Part shown: one piece after another, positions 17,392 through 26,536 of the stretch
Layout: the number at the start of each line of letters is the position of its first letter
Numbering within the stretch: the stretch's first letter is position 1
Assembly (NCBI GenBank): GCA_964344215.1
Contig: CAYFMP010000011.1
Location: forward strand, 1 to 64,000
DNA: 64,000 bases
Origin: CAYFMP01 sp964344215
Lineage (GTDB): Bacteria > Pseudomonadota > Alphaproteobacteria > Rhodospirillales > Casp-alpha2
Direction of reading: 5' to 3'
Program-made: the position numbers and the translations under genes
The notes under the pieces: model-generated
The model's input: the letters and a program-made list of their open reading frames with translations, nothing else
Database searches by the model: none
What the model was told of the DNA's origin: nothing

Positions 17392-18933
17392 ATGCACATT
17401 GGCACCTTGCTTCCCCGGCACGCCAGATACCGTCCCGACCATCTGTGTCTGGCAGTCGGCGACGAACGCCTTTCCTACCGGCAGTTCAATGCCCGGGTCA
17501 ACGCCCTCGCCAACGCGCTCCTCGCCGAGGGCCTAACCAAGGGCGACAAGGTTGCCGCCATCCTGCCCAATGGTGTCGAGTTGATGACGCTGTATTGGGC
17601 GGCGGCGAAAACAGGCGTGGTTTTCGTGCCCATGAGCCTTCTTCTTCGGGCATCCGGACTGGAAATCCTGTTGCGGGATTCCGACTCGGTCATGGTATTT
17701 GCCGACGCCGCTTTTGCCGACGATCTAGAGACCATCCGTAGCAATCTGTCGTCCATCGCCGATGATCGCTATGTGCTGATCGGCGAGGCCGACGCACGAC
17801 CAGGCTACCGGTCCTACATCGAGCTGGTAGAAGACGCTTCCACGGACAATCCTCCGGACGCCGGACTCGGCGACGACGATCCCTACAACATCATGTACAC
17901 CAGCGGCACCACCGGCGCCCCGAAAGGGATCGTCCATACCCATTACGTTCGTGCAAACTACTGCACACATTTCGCGTCGGCCTTTCGGATGACGCCGGAG
18001 AGCACCGTCCTCCACGCCGGCTCCATCGTCTTCAATGGCGCCATGCTCGACTTGATGCCGTGGATGTTCGTCGGTTGCACGTATGTCCTGCACGAGGCTT
18101 TCGACCCCGGGCGAGTCGTACACGACATCGCCGCCGAGAAGGTGACCCACATCGTGATGGTGCCATCGCAGATCATCGCCTTGCTCGACCACCCAGATTT
18201 CGATCCGGACGCGCTGCAATCGCTGGAGATGATTCTTTCCGTCGGCGCTCCGCTGCTTCTTGAGCACAAGAATCGGCTAAACCGGGCTTTGCCGAACAGG
18301 TTCTACGAGCTCTACGGCCTGACTGAAGGGTTCATGACGGTTCTTGACCGCAACGACGCACTCCGTAAGGCTGGCTCGGTCGGCGTCCCGACGCCGTTCT
18401 ATGAGATGCGGATCGTCGACGGCGACGGCAACGAATGCGCGATCGGCGAAACCGGCGAGATATGCGGACGTGGCCCGCTGATGATGTCGGGTTATTACAA
18501 ACGCCCCGACCTGACCGGTGAGGCCATCATCGATGGTTGGCTGCATACCGGAGATGCAGGATACGTCGACGAGGACGGCTATCTTTTCCTGGTCGACCGC
18601 ATTAAGGACATGGTTCTTTCGGGCGGCGTCAATGTCTATCCGCGCGACATCGAGGAGGTCATGGCCGGTCATCCGGCTGTGGCCGAGGTCGCCGTGTTCG
18701 GGGTTCCCGACGACAAATGGGGCGAAGTGCCGGTTGCCGCCGTCATCCTCCGCCAGGACGAAACCCTCGAACCCGCAGCGCTTGCCGAATGGACCAACCA
18801 GCGGGTTGCCGCCAAATTCCAGCGTATTGCCGACGTTTTCATCATGGTGGAGTTTCCCCGCAACGTCGCCGCTAAGACCCTGAAGCGGGAAATACGTGAG
18901 CAGTACCTGTTGGAGAAAGGTGAAAACGGCTGA
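17392..18933 (+). CDS. AMP-dependent acyl-CoA synthetase/ligase
   Basis: 513 residues from the ATG at 17392; an in-frame TTG 24 bases earlier is possible but less likely. ANL-superfamily motifs in order: YNIMYTSGTTGAPKGIVHTH (ATP loop), ELYGLTEGF, GWLHTGDAGYVDEDGYLFLVDRIKDM (hinge) and a C-terminal NVAAKTLKREIREQY lysine region. It activates a carboxylic acid as acyl-AMP and then acyl-CoA. It lies between the transporter and an SDR, so it probably activates the imported acid or a breakdown product. The stop overlaps the SDR start by one base. Confidence 0.92.
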   Translation: MHIGTLLPRHARYRPDHLCLAVGDERLSYRQFNARVNALANALLAEGLTKGDKVAAILPNGVELMTLYWAAAKTGVVFVPMSLLLRASGLEILLRDSDSVMVFADAAFADDLETIRSNLSSIADDRYVLIGEADARPGYRSYIELVEDASTDNPPDAGLGDDDPYNIMYTSGTTGAPKGIVHTHYVRANYCTHFASAFRMTPESTVLHAGSIVFNGAMLDLMPWMFVGCTYVLHEAFDPGRVVHDIAAEKVTHIVMVPSQIIALLDHPDFDPDALQSLEMILSVGAPLLLEHKNRLNRALPNRFYELYGLTEGFMTVLDRNDALRKAGSVGVPTPFYEMRIVDGDGNECAIGETGEICGRGPLMMSGYYKRPDLTGEAIIDGWLHTGDAGYVDEDGYLFLVDRIKDMVLSGGVNVYPRDIEEVMAGHPAVAEVAVFGVPDDKWGEVPVAAVILRQDETLEPAALAEWTNQRVAAKFQRIADVFIMVEFPRNVAAKTLKREIREQYLLEKGENG

Positions 18934-19757
18934 TGAAACTCGAAACCAAGACGGCGCTCATTACCGGATCGGGACGCGGCATCGGCCGGGCTCTCGCCCT
19001 GAAACTGGCCGAGGACGGGGCGCGTGTCGTCGTCAACGACCTCGATCCCGAACCGGCCGCTGACACGGTTGCCAGGATCAAAGGCGCGGGCGGCGAGGCG
19101 GTAGCCTGCGCCGGCGACGTCAGTGCCGACGAATTCGCCGAACGCTTCATCAAGACCGCCCTCGATACCTTCGGCGGCATCGACATCATCGTCAACAACG
19201 CCGGTTTCACCTGGGATGCGGTCATCCAGAAGATGTCCGACCAACAATGGCAGACCATGCTCGACGTTCATGTGACGGCGCCTTTCCGAATTCTCCGCGC
19301 CGCATCCGGTTTCATCCGGGAGGCAGCGAAAGCGGAGATCGCCGAAGGTCGGCCGAACTACCGCAAAGTGGTCAACATCTCGTCGGTCTCCGGACTTTAC
19401 GGCGGGGCCGGACAGATCAACTACGGCGCCGCCAAGGCCGCCGTCGTCGGCATGACTCGTTCCATGTGCAAGGAATGGGGACGCTACAACGTCAACGTCA
19501 ACTGCGTCGCTTTCGGGCTGATCGACACCCGCCTGACCCAACCGTGGGATGGAGACTCGGCAACTATCGACATTGCCGGGCGCGATATTTCGGTCGGGAT
19601 TCTCGAAGACCGCATCGAAGCCCTCGAGGGTCTCATTCCCCTGGGACGTGCCGGAACGCCGGAGGAGGCGGCGGGCGCCGTCTACGTGTTGTGTCTTCCG
19701 GAATCCGATTACATCAGCGGACAGATTCTGGTCGCCGGAGGAGGTCTGCTGTTGTAA
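18933..19757 (+). CDS. Short-chain dehydrogenase/reductase
   Basis: 274 residues. Rossmann motif TGSGRGIGRA (about 10-19), NNAG at about 88-91, and the catalytic triad in NISSVSGLYGGAGQINYGAAKAA (Ser, Tyr, Lys). The end shows YISGQILVAGGG, typical of acetoacetyl-CoA reductase-like SDRs. It is coupled to the acyl-CoA ligase. A role in oxidising or reducing a hydroxyacyl-CoA of the imported substrate is inferred. Confidence 0.9.
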   Translation: MKLETKTALITGSGRGIGRALALKLAEDGARVVVNDLDPEPAADTVARIKGAGGEAVACAGDVSADEFAERFIKTALDTFGGIDIIVNNAGFTWDAVIQKMSDQQWQTMLDVHVTAPFRILRAASGFIREAAKAEIAEGRPNYRKVVNISSVSGLYGGAGQINYGAAKAAVVGMTRSMCKEWGRYNVNVNCVAFGLIDTRLTQPWDGDSATIDIAGRDISVGILEDRIEALEGLIPLGRAGTPEEAAGAVYVLCLPESDYISGQILVAGGGLLL

Positions 19758-20050
19758 AGGTGCCTGTCGGTGGGATCCGCGTCTTCCTGTCTCTGACGGT
19801 GGAGGCGACTTAACTGAACGACGTCCGCTTCGAAATCTTCGATGGGCGCTTTAGAGTTTATCGATTCCTCCGATTGATGTTGCCGGAACGTGAAACACGA
19901 AGCCTGGGATTGCCGGCAATGTTACGGCAGCGGTCTTGGGTCGAACCATGCCGCAAACGGTCGTCGACAAGAACCAGGCCTTCCCGGTCTCTGTTTTCAG
20001 GAAACGAAGTGATATCAGTATGATATACGAAAAATATCGGAGAAGATGGA

Positions 20051-20127
20051 TGGCGCGCCCGGAGGGATTCGAACCCCCGACCCCAGGATTAGGAATCCTG
20101 TGCTCTATCCGACTGAGCTACGGGCGC
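20051..20127 (-). tRNA. tRNA-Arg (CCT anticodon)
   Basis: 77 bases on the minus strand with encoded CCA. Acceptor arms GCGCCCG and CGGGCGC pair perfectly, with discriminator G. The D-stem is GCTC/GAGC, the anticodon stem CAGGA/TCCTG, and loop TTCCTAA gives anticodon CCT. The T-arm contains TTCGAAT. It reads AGG codons. The 293 bases between the SDR stop and this gene hold nothing I can identify, and no duplicated 3' fragment suggests use as an attachment site. Confidence 0.95.
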
Positions 20128-20175
20128 CGATGGCGTCAGCGGCCTATATAGCACGGCTGACGGCGAGGCAATCGA

Positions 20176-20691
20176 TCAGAAGAGGTTGGTCAGCTTATTC
20201 AGCGGTACCGAGTAGTTGAGCATGATCGATTCGGTTCCGGGATTGTTGTCGCTGATGCTGGCGTTGGAATAGTGAGAAATGGAAAGCCCCAGTCGCGAAC
20301 GGTCGTCAAACCGGTAGGCGAACTCGATCTGGGATCGAAACTCCACTGCGTGGCCGAGATCAAGGTTATCGGTCTTTCCGCGCCACCACGTCGGCGCGAA
20401 ACTCGGCGTCACCACGATTCTACGGCCGAAATAGATATCCATCAGAATACCGGCGCCGAGGAAGGTCATTCCGTTTGATACGCCGGCGGCGGTTACGAAG
20501 GGTTTGATGTGCCAAAGCTTAAAATCGGACCTGTATTCGAGGCGGAATTCTCCACCCTGGTCCTTCTGGCGGTTGAAGTCGAACCAACCGGCCGACACGG
20601 TCAAGAAATCCGGATCATCCGCACGCGCCGGCGCGCTCGCGGCCATAACCACGGTGCCAATGGCAACGACAGTCACAATTCTCTTGAGCAC
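20176..20691 (-). CDS. Outer-membrane lipid A deacylase, PagL-like acyloxyacyl hydrolase family
   Basis: About 171 residues from the GTG at 20691, preceded by GGGAG at a good distance; the frame is open 45 bases further up. Signal peptide ending APARA, then beta-strand-rich sequence. The PagL-type catalytic pattern is present: SHYSNASI with its His and Ser, then a Glu in NNPGTES. The C-terminus ends LTNLF with the aromatic final residue common in outer-membrane barrels. PagL removes the 3-position acyl chain of lipid A in the outer leaflet. The gene stands alone. Confidence 0.83.
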   Translation of the reverse strand: MLKRIVTVVAIGTVVMAASAPARADDPDFLTVSAGWFDFNRQKDQGGEFRLEYRSDFKLWHIKPFVTAAGVSNGMTFLGAGILMDIYFGRRIVVTPSFAPTWWRGKTDNLDLGHAVEFRSQIEFAYRFDDRSRLGLSISHYSNASISDNNPGTESIMLNYSVPLNKLTNLF

Positions 20692-20793
20692 TGATCTCTC
20701 CCCGTCGGCCCGGCTGAATCCGAGCTTTGCACGCATCTTATGGTATTGAGGGGCGATTTCAAGAGACCACGGGAAACTTGGGGTCGGATAGCC

Positions 20794-21759
20794 CTACGTC
20801 AACATCCGTCTCTTGAACGATTCGGTGGCGGCGACAAGGGCCGAACGTATGCCCGGCTCCATGGCGGAGTGACCTGCATCGGCGACGATGACATACTCCG
20901 CACCGCCCCAACTTCTAACCAGTTCGTCGGCGGTTGCGATAGGGCAAACCATATCGTACCGCCCTTGCACGACGATGGCGGGGATACCCTCGAGTCGGCC
21001 GATGTTGGATATCAGATAGTCGTCATCCAAAAAGAATCCGTGTCTAAAGAAGTGCGCCTCGATGCGAGCCAGAGCCAGGGCGCTCGCGCCGCCGCTTGGA
21101 GACGAAGCGTTGGGTCTGGCCATCATTACGGAGCAACTCGATTCGTACCGGTTCCAGGCTTCGGCGGCCGGTAGATGAACGGCCGGATCGGGGTCCATGA
21201 GGCGGTTGTAGAAACCGTAGAACAGATCGGTACGCTCGGATTCCGGCAGGAACTCGGAAAACTCTCTCCATGTTTCCGGAAATACGGTCTTCATACCGCT
21301 TAGAAACCATTCGACTTCCCTCTCCCGACCGAGAAAGATTCCCCGAAGTACAAAGCCGCCGCACCTCTCCGGATGCGCGATTCCATAGGCGAGAGCGAGG
21401 GTCGATCCCCACGATCCGCCGAACACCAACCAACGTTCGACACCGAAATGAGTCCTCAAGGCTTCGATGTCTGAGATCAGATGTTGAGTGGTGTTATCGC
21501 TAACGTCGGCAAAAGGTTCCGATCGGCCGGCACCGCGCTGATCGAAGAGAATGATCCGGTAATGCCGCGGATCGAAAAAGCGGCGATGGGTGGGGTTCGT
21601 CGCCGCACCCGGCCCGCCGTGCAGAAACAGGATAGGTGTGCCGTCCGGATTGCCGGATTGCTCCCAGTACAAGGAATGCCGGTCGTCGAGCGCCAGCATG
21701 CCGTCGGCGTACGGGTCGATCTTGGGATACAGGTCCCGCCTCGATTCCTGGGCGTCCAT
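20794..21759 (-). CDS. pip: Proline iminopeptidase
   Basis: 321 residues of the S33 family. LYWEQSGNPDGTPILFLHGGPGAA holds the HGGPG oxyanion loop, FDQRGAGRSEPFADVSDNTTQHLISDIEALR follows, and the nucleophile elbow is VFGGSWGSTLALAYG. The late segment VVQGRYDMVCP and the DAGHSAMEPG histidine complete the triad. It releases N-terminal proline from peptides in the cytoplasm. Confidence 0.92.
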   Translation of the reverse strand: MDAQESRRDLYPKIDPYADGMLALDDRHSLYWEQSGNPDGTPILFLHGGPGAATNPTHRRFFDPRHYRIILFDQRGAGRSEPFADVSDNTTQHLISDIEALRTHFGVERWLVFGGSWGSTLALAYGIAHPERCGGFVLRGIFLGREREVEWFLSGMKTVFPETWREFSEFLPESERTDLFYGFYNRLMDPDPAVHLPAAEAWNRYESSCSVMMARPNASSPSGGASALALARIEAHFFRHGFFLDDDYLISNIGRLEGIPAIVVQGRYDMVCPIATADELVRSWGGAEYVIVADAGHSAMEPGIRSALVAATESFKRRMLT

Positions 21760-21791
21760 GTCTCGATTGTCGATGATCCTGGCGGCGAATG

Positions 21792-22250
21792 CTAGAGGGC
21801 GCCTTCAATAACATAACTGAGCAGACGAACAATCTGTTCTGGCGTTTCGGCGACGGCCAGGGCAGCGGCATCGACTTCCTTCAATGGATGGGTCAGCGAC
21901 GAGTCATGCAACGTAATAATGGGTTTGCCAAGAGCGCTGGCATAGCCGGCATCGAAAGCGGCGTTCCACTGCTTGTACTTGTCACCGAACCGAACGACGA
22001 CGATGTCGGAGCGATTGATCATGGACTGGGTTCGGATGGCGTTGACCTTGGCGCCTTTGTTGTCTTTCCAAAAATCGTTTGATTCGTCACCAAGGATTGC
22101 AACCCCGCAATCGTCGCTAGAGGCGTGGTCGGTGACTGGAGCCAGCAGAACCACGGGCAATCCTTCGGCGGCAACGCCATTTTCGATCCGCTCTCGCCAG
22201 TCAGTGTGGATCTCGCCGGAAAGATAAACGGTCCATAGATCTTGCGGCAT
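21792..22250 (-). CDS. YtoQ family protein
   Basis: About 152 residues from the ATG at 22250, which follows GAGGAAA; an in-frame ATG at 22268 is less likely. The sequence matches the YtoQ pattern: WTVYLSGEIHTDWRERI, PVTDHASSDDCGVAILGDE, and FWKDNKGAKVNAIRTQSMINRSDIVVVRFGDKYKQWNAAFDAGYASALGKPIITLH. The fold is akin to nucleoside 2-deoxyribosyltransferases, but no activity is established for YtoQ. Confidence 0.85.
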   Translation of the reverse strand: MPQDLWTVYLSGEIHTDWRERIENGVAAEGLPVVLLAPVTDHASSDDCGVAILGDESNDFWKDNKGAKVNAIRTQSMINRSDIVVVRFGDKYKQWNAAFDAGYASALGKPIITLHDSSLTHPLKEVDAAALAVAETPEQIVRLLSYVIEGAL

Positions 22251-22286
22251 GTCGTCGTTTCCTCTCATGTTGTCGCTTTTCGGACA

Positions 22287-23132
22287 TCAGCGGCGTAGGC
22301 CGGCGACAATCTCCTCGTAGTCGGGTTCGTCAGCGTCGATGAAGCCGTGACGAACGAGGAAATCGATCACGACCAAGGCCGAATTGAATTTGAACTCGTC
22401 GGAAGTAGCCAGACGCTCGGCGATTTCGTCTATCGGCCAAAGGTAAAATCCGTCGACTTCCCCGTCCACGTTGGCCGGTTCGAAGCCTTCCGGCAGTTCC
22501 AAGTCAAAATTGAACAGCACATCGCGACGCAGTCCCTCCGGGCGCTCGGTCACATAGGTGACAGTGCCGACGGCGACGGCGTCAGTGGCCATATGCTCGG
22601 GAATGTTGGCCTCCTCCGCGCATTCCTTGATCAAATTGTCGCGCAGGGAGACGTTGGAAGGCTGTCCTCCGGCAACCACTTGGTCGAGCTTGCCGGGGCC
22701 CGTCGGCTTGGAAAGGCTGCGGCGCCCGATCCACATTTTGACGCCATCGCCCAACCGAACGTATCCATTCAGATGGACACCGTAACCGCATACCCCGAAC
22801 AGCGGTACCCCGGCCCGCTCCATGTCGAAAAGCGCCGGCGCATCAAACGATGTCTTCACCGGGTAAGATTCATCGCGCCACCCGTAAACCTTGCCTTCCT
22901 CCTTCAAGTTCTCCAACACCTCGGCCATGGCCTCGGTGCGGGCGGCAAAGTCATCGAGTCGATCGGCCAGTTCGACCGCTTTGGCCGTGATCCGGAAAGT
23001 ATCCGCAAATCGTTCCAACTCGACGGTGAAAGCATGGGCGACCTGACCGACCTGTCGGCCGTCGACCATGAACGGCCGGTAATTCTCCTGATCAAAGACG
23101 GCGCATTCGTGAATGCGATCGAGAATACTCAC
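22287..23132 (-). CDS. NUDIX hydrolase with N-terminal DUF4743 domain
   Basis: 281 residues. The first about 110 residues match DUF4743, found next to NUDIX domains in thiamine-pyrophosphokinase-related proteins. The NUDIX part contains KLDQVVAGGQPSNVSLRDNLIKECAEEANIPEH, a NUDIX box in which the usual REXXEE is KECAEEA. Likely substrates are nucleoside or oxythiamine-type diphosphates, by family analogy only. YtoQ follows 36 bases downstream. Confidence 0.85.
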   Translation of the reverse strand: MSILDRIHECAVFDQENYRPFMVDGRQVGQVAHAFTVELERFADTFRITAKAVELADRLDDFAARTEAMAEVLENLKEEGKVYGWRDESYPVKTSFDAPALFDMERAGVPLFGVCGYGVHLNGYVRLGDGVKMWIGRRSLSKPTGPGKLDQVVAGGQPSNVSLRDNLIKECAEEANIPEHMATDAVAVGTVTYVTERPEGLRRDVLFNFDLELPEGFEPANVDGEVDGFYLWPIDEIAERLATSDEFKFNSALVVIDFLVRHGFIDADEPDYEEIVAGLRR

Positions 23133-23154
23133 TCACCCGACTCCGACCGGACGA

Positions 23155-23457
23155 TCAGGCCGATTGCCGTTGCGGTTTCTCCGATGTCAGGACGGTATCG
23201 ACCAAGACGATTCGACGTAACGACTGGGCCAGCCGTTCGGCCATCGCCCGATCGACGCCACAGGTCTGAAGGTCGATATGGAGTTCTTCGTCCCGTGACC
23301 CAGCGATGATGGAATGCCAGCGGTCGGGTACGATTCCCATCTTCGAGAAGACCTCCAAAACGCGCGGCATCACCGATGGATCGGCGGCGGCAAAAACTGA
23401 AAAGCAAAATACGGATTGTTGGTTGCGAGCGGGGAAACCCCCGGCTGAAACGGTCAT
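23155..23457 (-). CDS. Small ACT-like domain protein
   Basis: 100 residues from the ATG at 23457 (GTG at 23466 also possible). The core FCFSVFAAADPSVMPRVLEVFSKMGIVPDRWHSII ... EELHIDLQTCGVDRAMAERLAQSLRRIVLVDTV has the beta-alpha-beta pattern of ACT domains, which bind amino acids or sit next to enzymes as regulators. No partner enzyme is adjacent. The family assignment is by pattern only. Confidence 0.65.
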   Translation of the reverse strand: MTVSAGGFPARNQQSVFCFSVFAAADPSVMPRVLEVFSKMGIVPDRWHSIIAGSRDEELHIDLQTCGVDRAMAERLAQSLRRIVLVDTVLTSEKPQRQSA

Positions 23458-23640
23458 CGGACACACCCTTGGTTCCAGATAGCAAGACAGACGGCACGCG
23501 ATCCCGGCCTTCTTCTAAAGAGAGGCCGGGTCGGTAATTCGCCGGATGCCTAGAACCAATGGAACGGTATGTGTCTTCATAACCGGGAAATCATAGGCCT
23601 GCTCCCGGTTTCGTCAAGTCGGAGGAAAAGGAACGTGACC

Positions 23641-24003
23641 TCAGGCGACGGCCGATTTCTTGCCATCCTTGGAGATTTTCACGTAAGCGCGCTCGCAGTG
23701 CTCGGCACAATAGGGTTTGTCAGGAACGACCGGGTCTCCGCAGAACCTGAAGTCTTCGGTTCCCGGTTCCCCGTGCGGCCAACTGCACATGCCGGGCCTG
23801 AGCGCATCGAGGCTGATGATCTCCGCCGGTTTGGGTTTTTGGCGAATAGGCGAGCCGCGTTTCGGTAACCCTAGGCGATGGACCTTGCCGACCACCGCGT
23901 TCTTGGTGACGTCGAGACGCTTGCCGATTTCACTGGTGGTAAGACCCTCGTTCCACAAGGCGATAAGGACGCTGATGCGCGTCGGTGTCCATTCTATGCT
24001 CAT
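23641..24003 (-). CDS. gcrA: GcrA cell-cycle regulator
   Basis: 120 residues from the ATG at 24003. The frame is open to 24126, but the extension has no family similarity. MSIEWTPTRISVLIALWNEGLTTSEIGKRLDVTKNAVVGKVHRLGLPKRGSP is the GcrA helix-turn-helix region. The C-terminal zinc-like segment reads CSWPHGEP ... FRFCGDPVVPDKPYCAEHC. GcrA is an alphaproteobacterial sigma70-interacting regulator that responds to CcrM-methylated promoters. This is one of the best taxonomic markers in the window. Confidence 0.92.
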   Translation of the reverse strand: MSIEWTPTRISVLIALWNEGLTTSEIGKRLDVTKNAVVGKVHRLGLPKRGSPIRQKPKPAEIISLDALRPGMCSWPHGEPGTEDFRFCGDPVVPDKPYCAEHCERAYVKISKDGKKSAVA

Positions 24004-24274
24004 GATCGTATGCGGCGCGTAATGGCGGGCTGTCCCAGGATTTGCCAGCGTTCTGCGTGCGATGCCTCCTGTCGTGGTAATGAATCCCGAAAACACTCCC
24101 GAACGCACTCTAACAACATTTACCAAAAATCACCAGGCCTAAACACAATATGTTGTGGATAACTCGTGAATCGAGCACATCGGCCCGGCCTTCCTTTTCG
24201 CAGGTGCAAAAAAGGCTCCCGGGATGACCTAGGCATCCTCTATAATTCGGCCCCTGAAGGATGATGGGGACGTC

Positions 24275-26428
24275 ATGGCGAAATTGTCGAAGACCGGCAT
24301 GAAAGAGTGGACGGAAGCCGTTGCCAAGGAACTCAAGGGCCGGTCGGTCGACGAGTTGGTTTGGGAGACGCCGGAGGGCATCCCGGTCAAGGCGCTCTAT
24401 ACGGCCGACGATCTGGAAGGGTTGGAAATCACCGGTTCACTTCCCGGCTTCATTCCCTATGTTCGCGGACCGCGCGCCTCCATGTACACGGGTCGGCCGT
24501 GGACGATCCGCCAATATGCCGGGTTCTCGACCGCCGAAGCCTCGAACGCGTTCTACCGTGACAACCTGAAGGCCGGCCAGAAAGGCCTCTCCGTCGCTTT
24601 CGACCTGGCCACTCACCGTGGATACGATTCCGATCACCCGCGGGTGGTCGGCGACGTCGGCAAGGCCGGTGTCGCCATCGACTCGGTCGAGGACATGAAG
24701 GTTTTGTTCGACGGGATACCGCTCGATGAGATGAGCGTGTCGATGACCATGAACGGCGCCGTCCTGCCGGTTCTGGCGGGGTACGTGGTGGCGGCCGAGG
24801 AGCAGGGCGTATCCCAGGACAAGTTGTCGGGCACCATTCAGAACGACATCCTGAAGGAGTTCATGGTCCGCAATACCTACATCTTTCCGCCGGATCCCAG
24901 CATGCGAATCGTCGCCGACATTATTGCTTATACGGCCCAGCACATGCCCAGGTTCAACTCGGTTTCCATTTCCGGCTATCACATGCACGAAGCCGGCGCC
25001 ACCGCCGTTCAGGAACTGGCCTTTACGCTGGCCGACGGCCTCGAATACGTGCGGGCGGCTATCGCCAGAGGTCTCGACGTTGACGACTTCGCGCCTCGGC
25101 TCAGCTTCTTCTTTGCGATTGGCATGAACTTCTTCATGGAAGTGGCCAAGCTCCGCGCCGCCCGGTTCCTGTGGTCGGAATTGATGAGCCGGTTCGAGCC
25201 GGAGGATCCGCGCTCATCCATGCTGCGGACCCATTGCCAGACATCGGGTGTCTCGCTGACCGCCGACGACCCCTATAACAACGTGATCCGGACCACCATC
25301 GAATGCATGGCCGCCGTACTCGGTGGAACCCAGAGCCTGCATACCAATGCGCTGGACGAGGCGCTCGCCCTGCCGACCCCGTTCTCGGCCCGCATCGCGC
25401 GCAACACTCAACTTGTCGTTGCCGAGGAAACGGGCCTTCCCAACGTCGTCGATCCCCTTGGCGGCAGCTACTACATGGAAAGCCTCACCCAATCCCTCGT
25501 CAGCGAGGCCCGCAAGATTATCGACGAGGTTGAGGAAATGGGCGGCATGACCAAGGCGGTCGTTTCCGGCATGCCGAAAAAGCGGATCGAGGAAGCGGCC
25601 GCCCGCAAGCAGGCGCGCATCGACCGTGGCGAGGAAATTATCGTCGGCGTCAACACCTACAGAACCGACTCTGAAGACGAGATCGACATCCTCGAAGTCG
25701 ACAACACGGAAGTTAGAGAAACGCAGATCGCCCGCCTCGAGCAAGTCAAGGCGAGCAGGGACGAGGCCGCCTGCCAAGCGACCCTCGACGCCTTGACCGA
25801 AGCGGCCGGATCGGGGGCCGGGAACCTCTTGGAGCTGTCGATCGCCGCCAGCCGGGCGCGGGCCACGGTCGGCGAGATCACCGGCGCCCTCGAAAAGGTC
25901 TACACGCGTTACCAGGCTAAGAGCCGAGCCATTACCGGAGTCTATGGGGCGGCCTACGAAGGCGATGAAACGTTTCGGAATATACGAGAGGATGTCGCCC
26001 GGTTCGCCGAAACGGAAGGGCGGCGCCCGCGCATGCTGGTCGTCAAGCTGGGCCAGGACGGACATGATCGCGGCGCCAAGGTGATCGCGACGGCATTCGC
26101 CGACATCGGCTTCGAAGTCGATATCGGACCGCTCTTCCAGACGCCGGAGGAAGCCGCCAGCGAGGCTGTCGAGAACGATGTCCACGTCATCGGCGTGTCG
26201 TCGCAGGCGGCTGGACACAAGACCCTGGTGCCGGCGCTGGCCGACGAGCTGCGCCGCCGAAGCGCCGACGACATCGTCATCGTGTGCGGTGGCGTCGTCC
26301 CGGCCCGGGACTACGAGTTCCTGTACGCCAAGGGCGTGTCCGCTGTCTACGGCCCCGGCACCAACATCCCGCAGGCGGCCGCGGAGGTTCTGGAAGTGAT
26401 CCGCGAACGCCGGCTGGCGGCCGAATAA
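24275..26428 (+). CDS. scpA: Methylmalonyl-CoA mutase, large catalytic subunit
   Basis: 717 residues, full length for the single-chain or alpha type. The N-terminal barrel carries RGPRASMYTGRPWTIRQYAGFSTAEASNAFYRDNLKAGQKGLSVAFDLATHRGYDSDHPRV. The C-terminal B12 domain shows GQDGHDRGAKVIATAFADIGFEVDIG with the cobalt-ligand histidine near residue 597. It interconverts methylmalonyl-CoA and succinyl-CoA in propionate and branched-chain catabolism. A TATAAT at 24241-24246 could be its -10 element; no clear -35 is seen. It is the last host gene before the particle cluster and converges on it. Confidence 0.96.
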   Translation: MAKLSKTGMKEWTEAVAKELKGRSVDELVWETPEGIPVKALYTADDLEGLEITGSLPGFIPYVRGPRASMYTGRPWTIRQYAGFSTAEASNAFYRDNLKAGQKGLSVAFDLATHRGYDSDHPRVVGDVGKAGVAIDSVEDMKVLFDGIPLDEMSVSMTMNGAVLPVLAGYVVAAEEQGVSQDKLSGTIQNDILKEFMVRNTYIFPPDPSMRIVADIIAYTAQHMPRFNSVSISGYHMHEAGATAVQELAFTLADGLEYVRAAIARGLDVDDFAPRLSFFFAIGMNFFMEVAKLRAARFLWSELMSRFEPEDPRSSMLRTHCQTSGVSLTADDPYNNVIRTTIECMAAVLGGTQSLHTNALDEALALPTPFSARIARNTQLVVAEETGLPNVVDPLGGSYYMESLTQSLVSEARKIIDEVEEMGGMTKAVVSGMPKKRIEEAAARKQARIDRGEEIIVGVNTYRTDSEDEIDILEVDNTEVRETQIARLEQVKASRDEAACQATLDALTEAAGSGAGNLLELSIAASRARATVGEITGALEKVYTRYQAKSRAITGVYGAAYEGDETFRNIREDVARFAETEGRRPRMLVVKLGQDGHDRGAKVIATAFADIGFEVDIGPLFQTPEEAASEAVENDVHVIGVSSQAAGHKTLVPALADELRRRSADDIVIVCGGVVPARDYEFLYAKGVSAVYGPGTNIPQAAAEVLEVIRERRLAAE

Positions 26429-26445
26429 TCCAGGCTTCCGAAACG

Positions 26446-26494
26446 CAAAAACAGCCGGGGGCCGCCCCGATCGTCGAGATCGGAACGGCCCCCG
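26446..26494 (-). terminator. Terminator closing the radical SAM operon
   Basis: A long two-level hairpin: outer arms CGGGGGCCG (26456-26464) and CGGCCCCCG (26486-26494), inner arms CCGATC (26467-26472) and GATCGG (26478-26483). On the minus strand it is followed by GCTGTTTTTG, so it fits an intrinsic terminator for the phage-side operon. It also separates that operon from the convergent mutase gene. Confidence 0.7.
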
Positions 26495-26536
26495 AGGTGA
26501 TTCGCAGGCGCTATTCCTGCGGCGTCTGAGTGCGGC

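Noticed and set aside
20051..20127. tRNA-Arg as an integration site for the phage-like cluster
   Set aside because: It lies 6.4 kb from the cluster, with no integrase and no repeated tRNA 3' end found.
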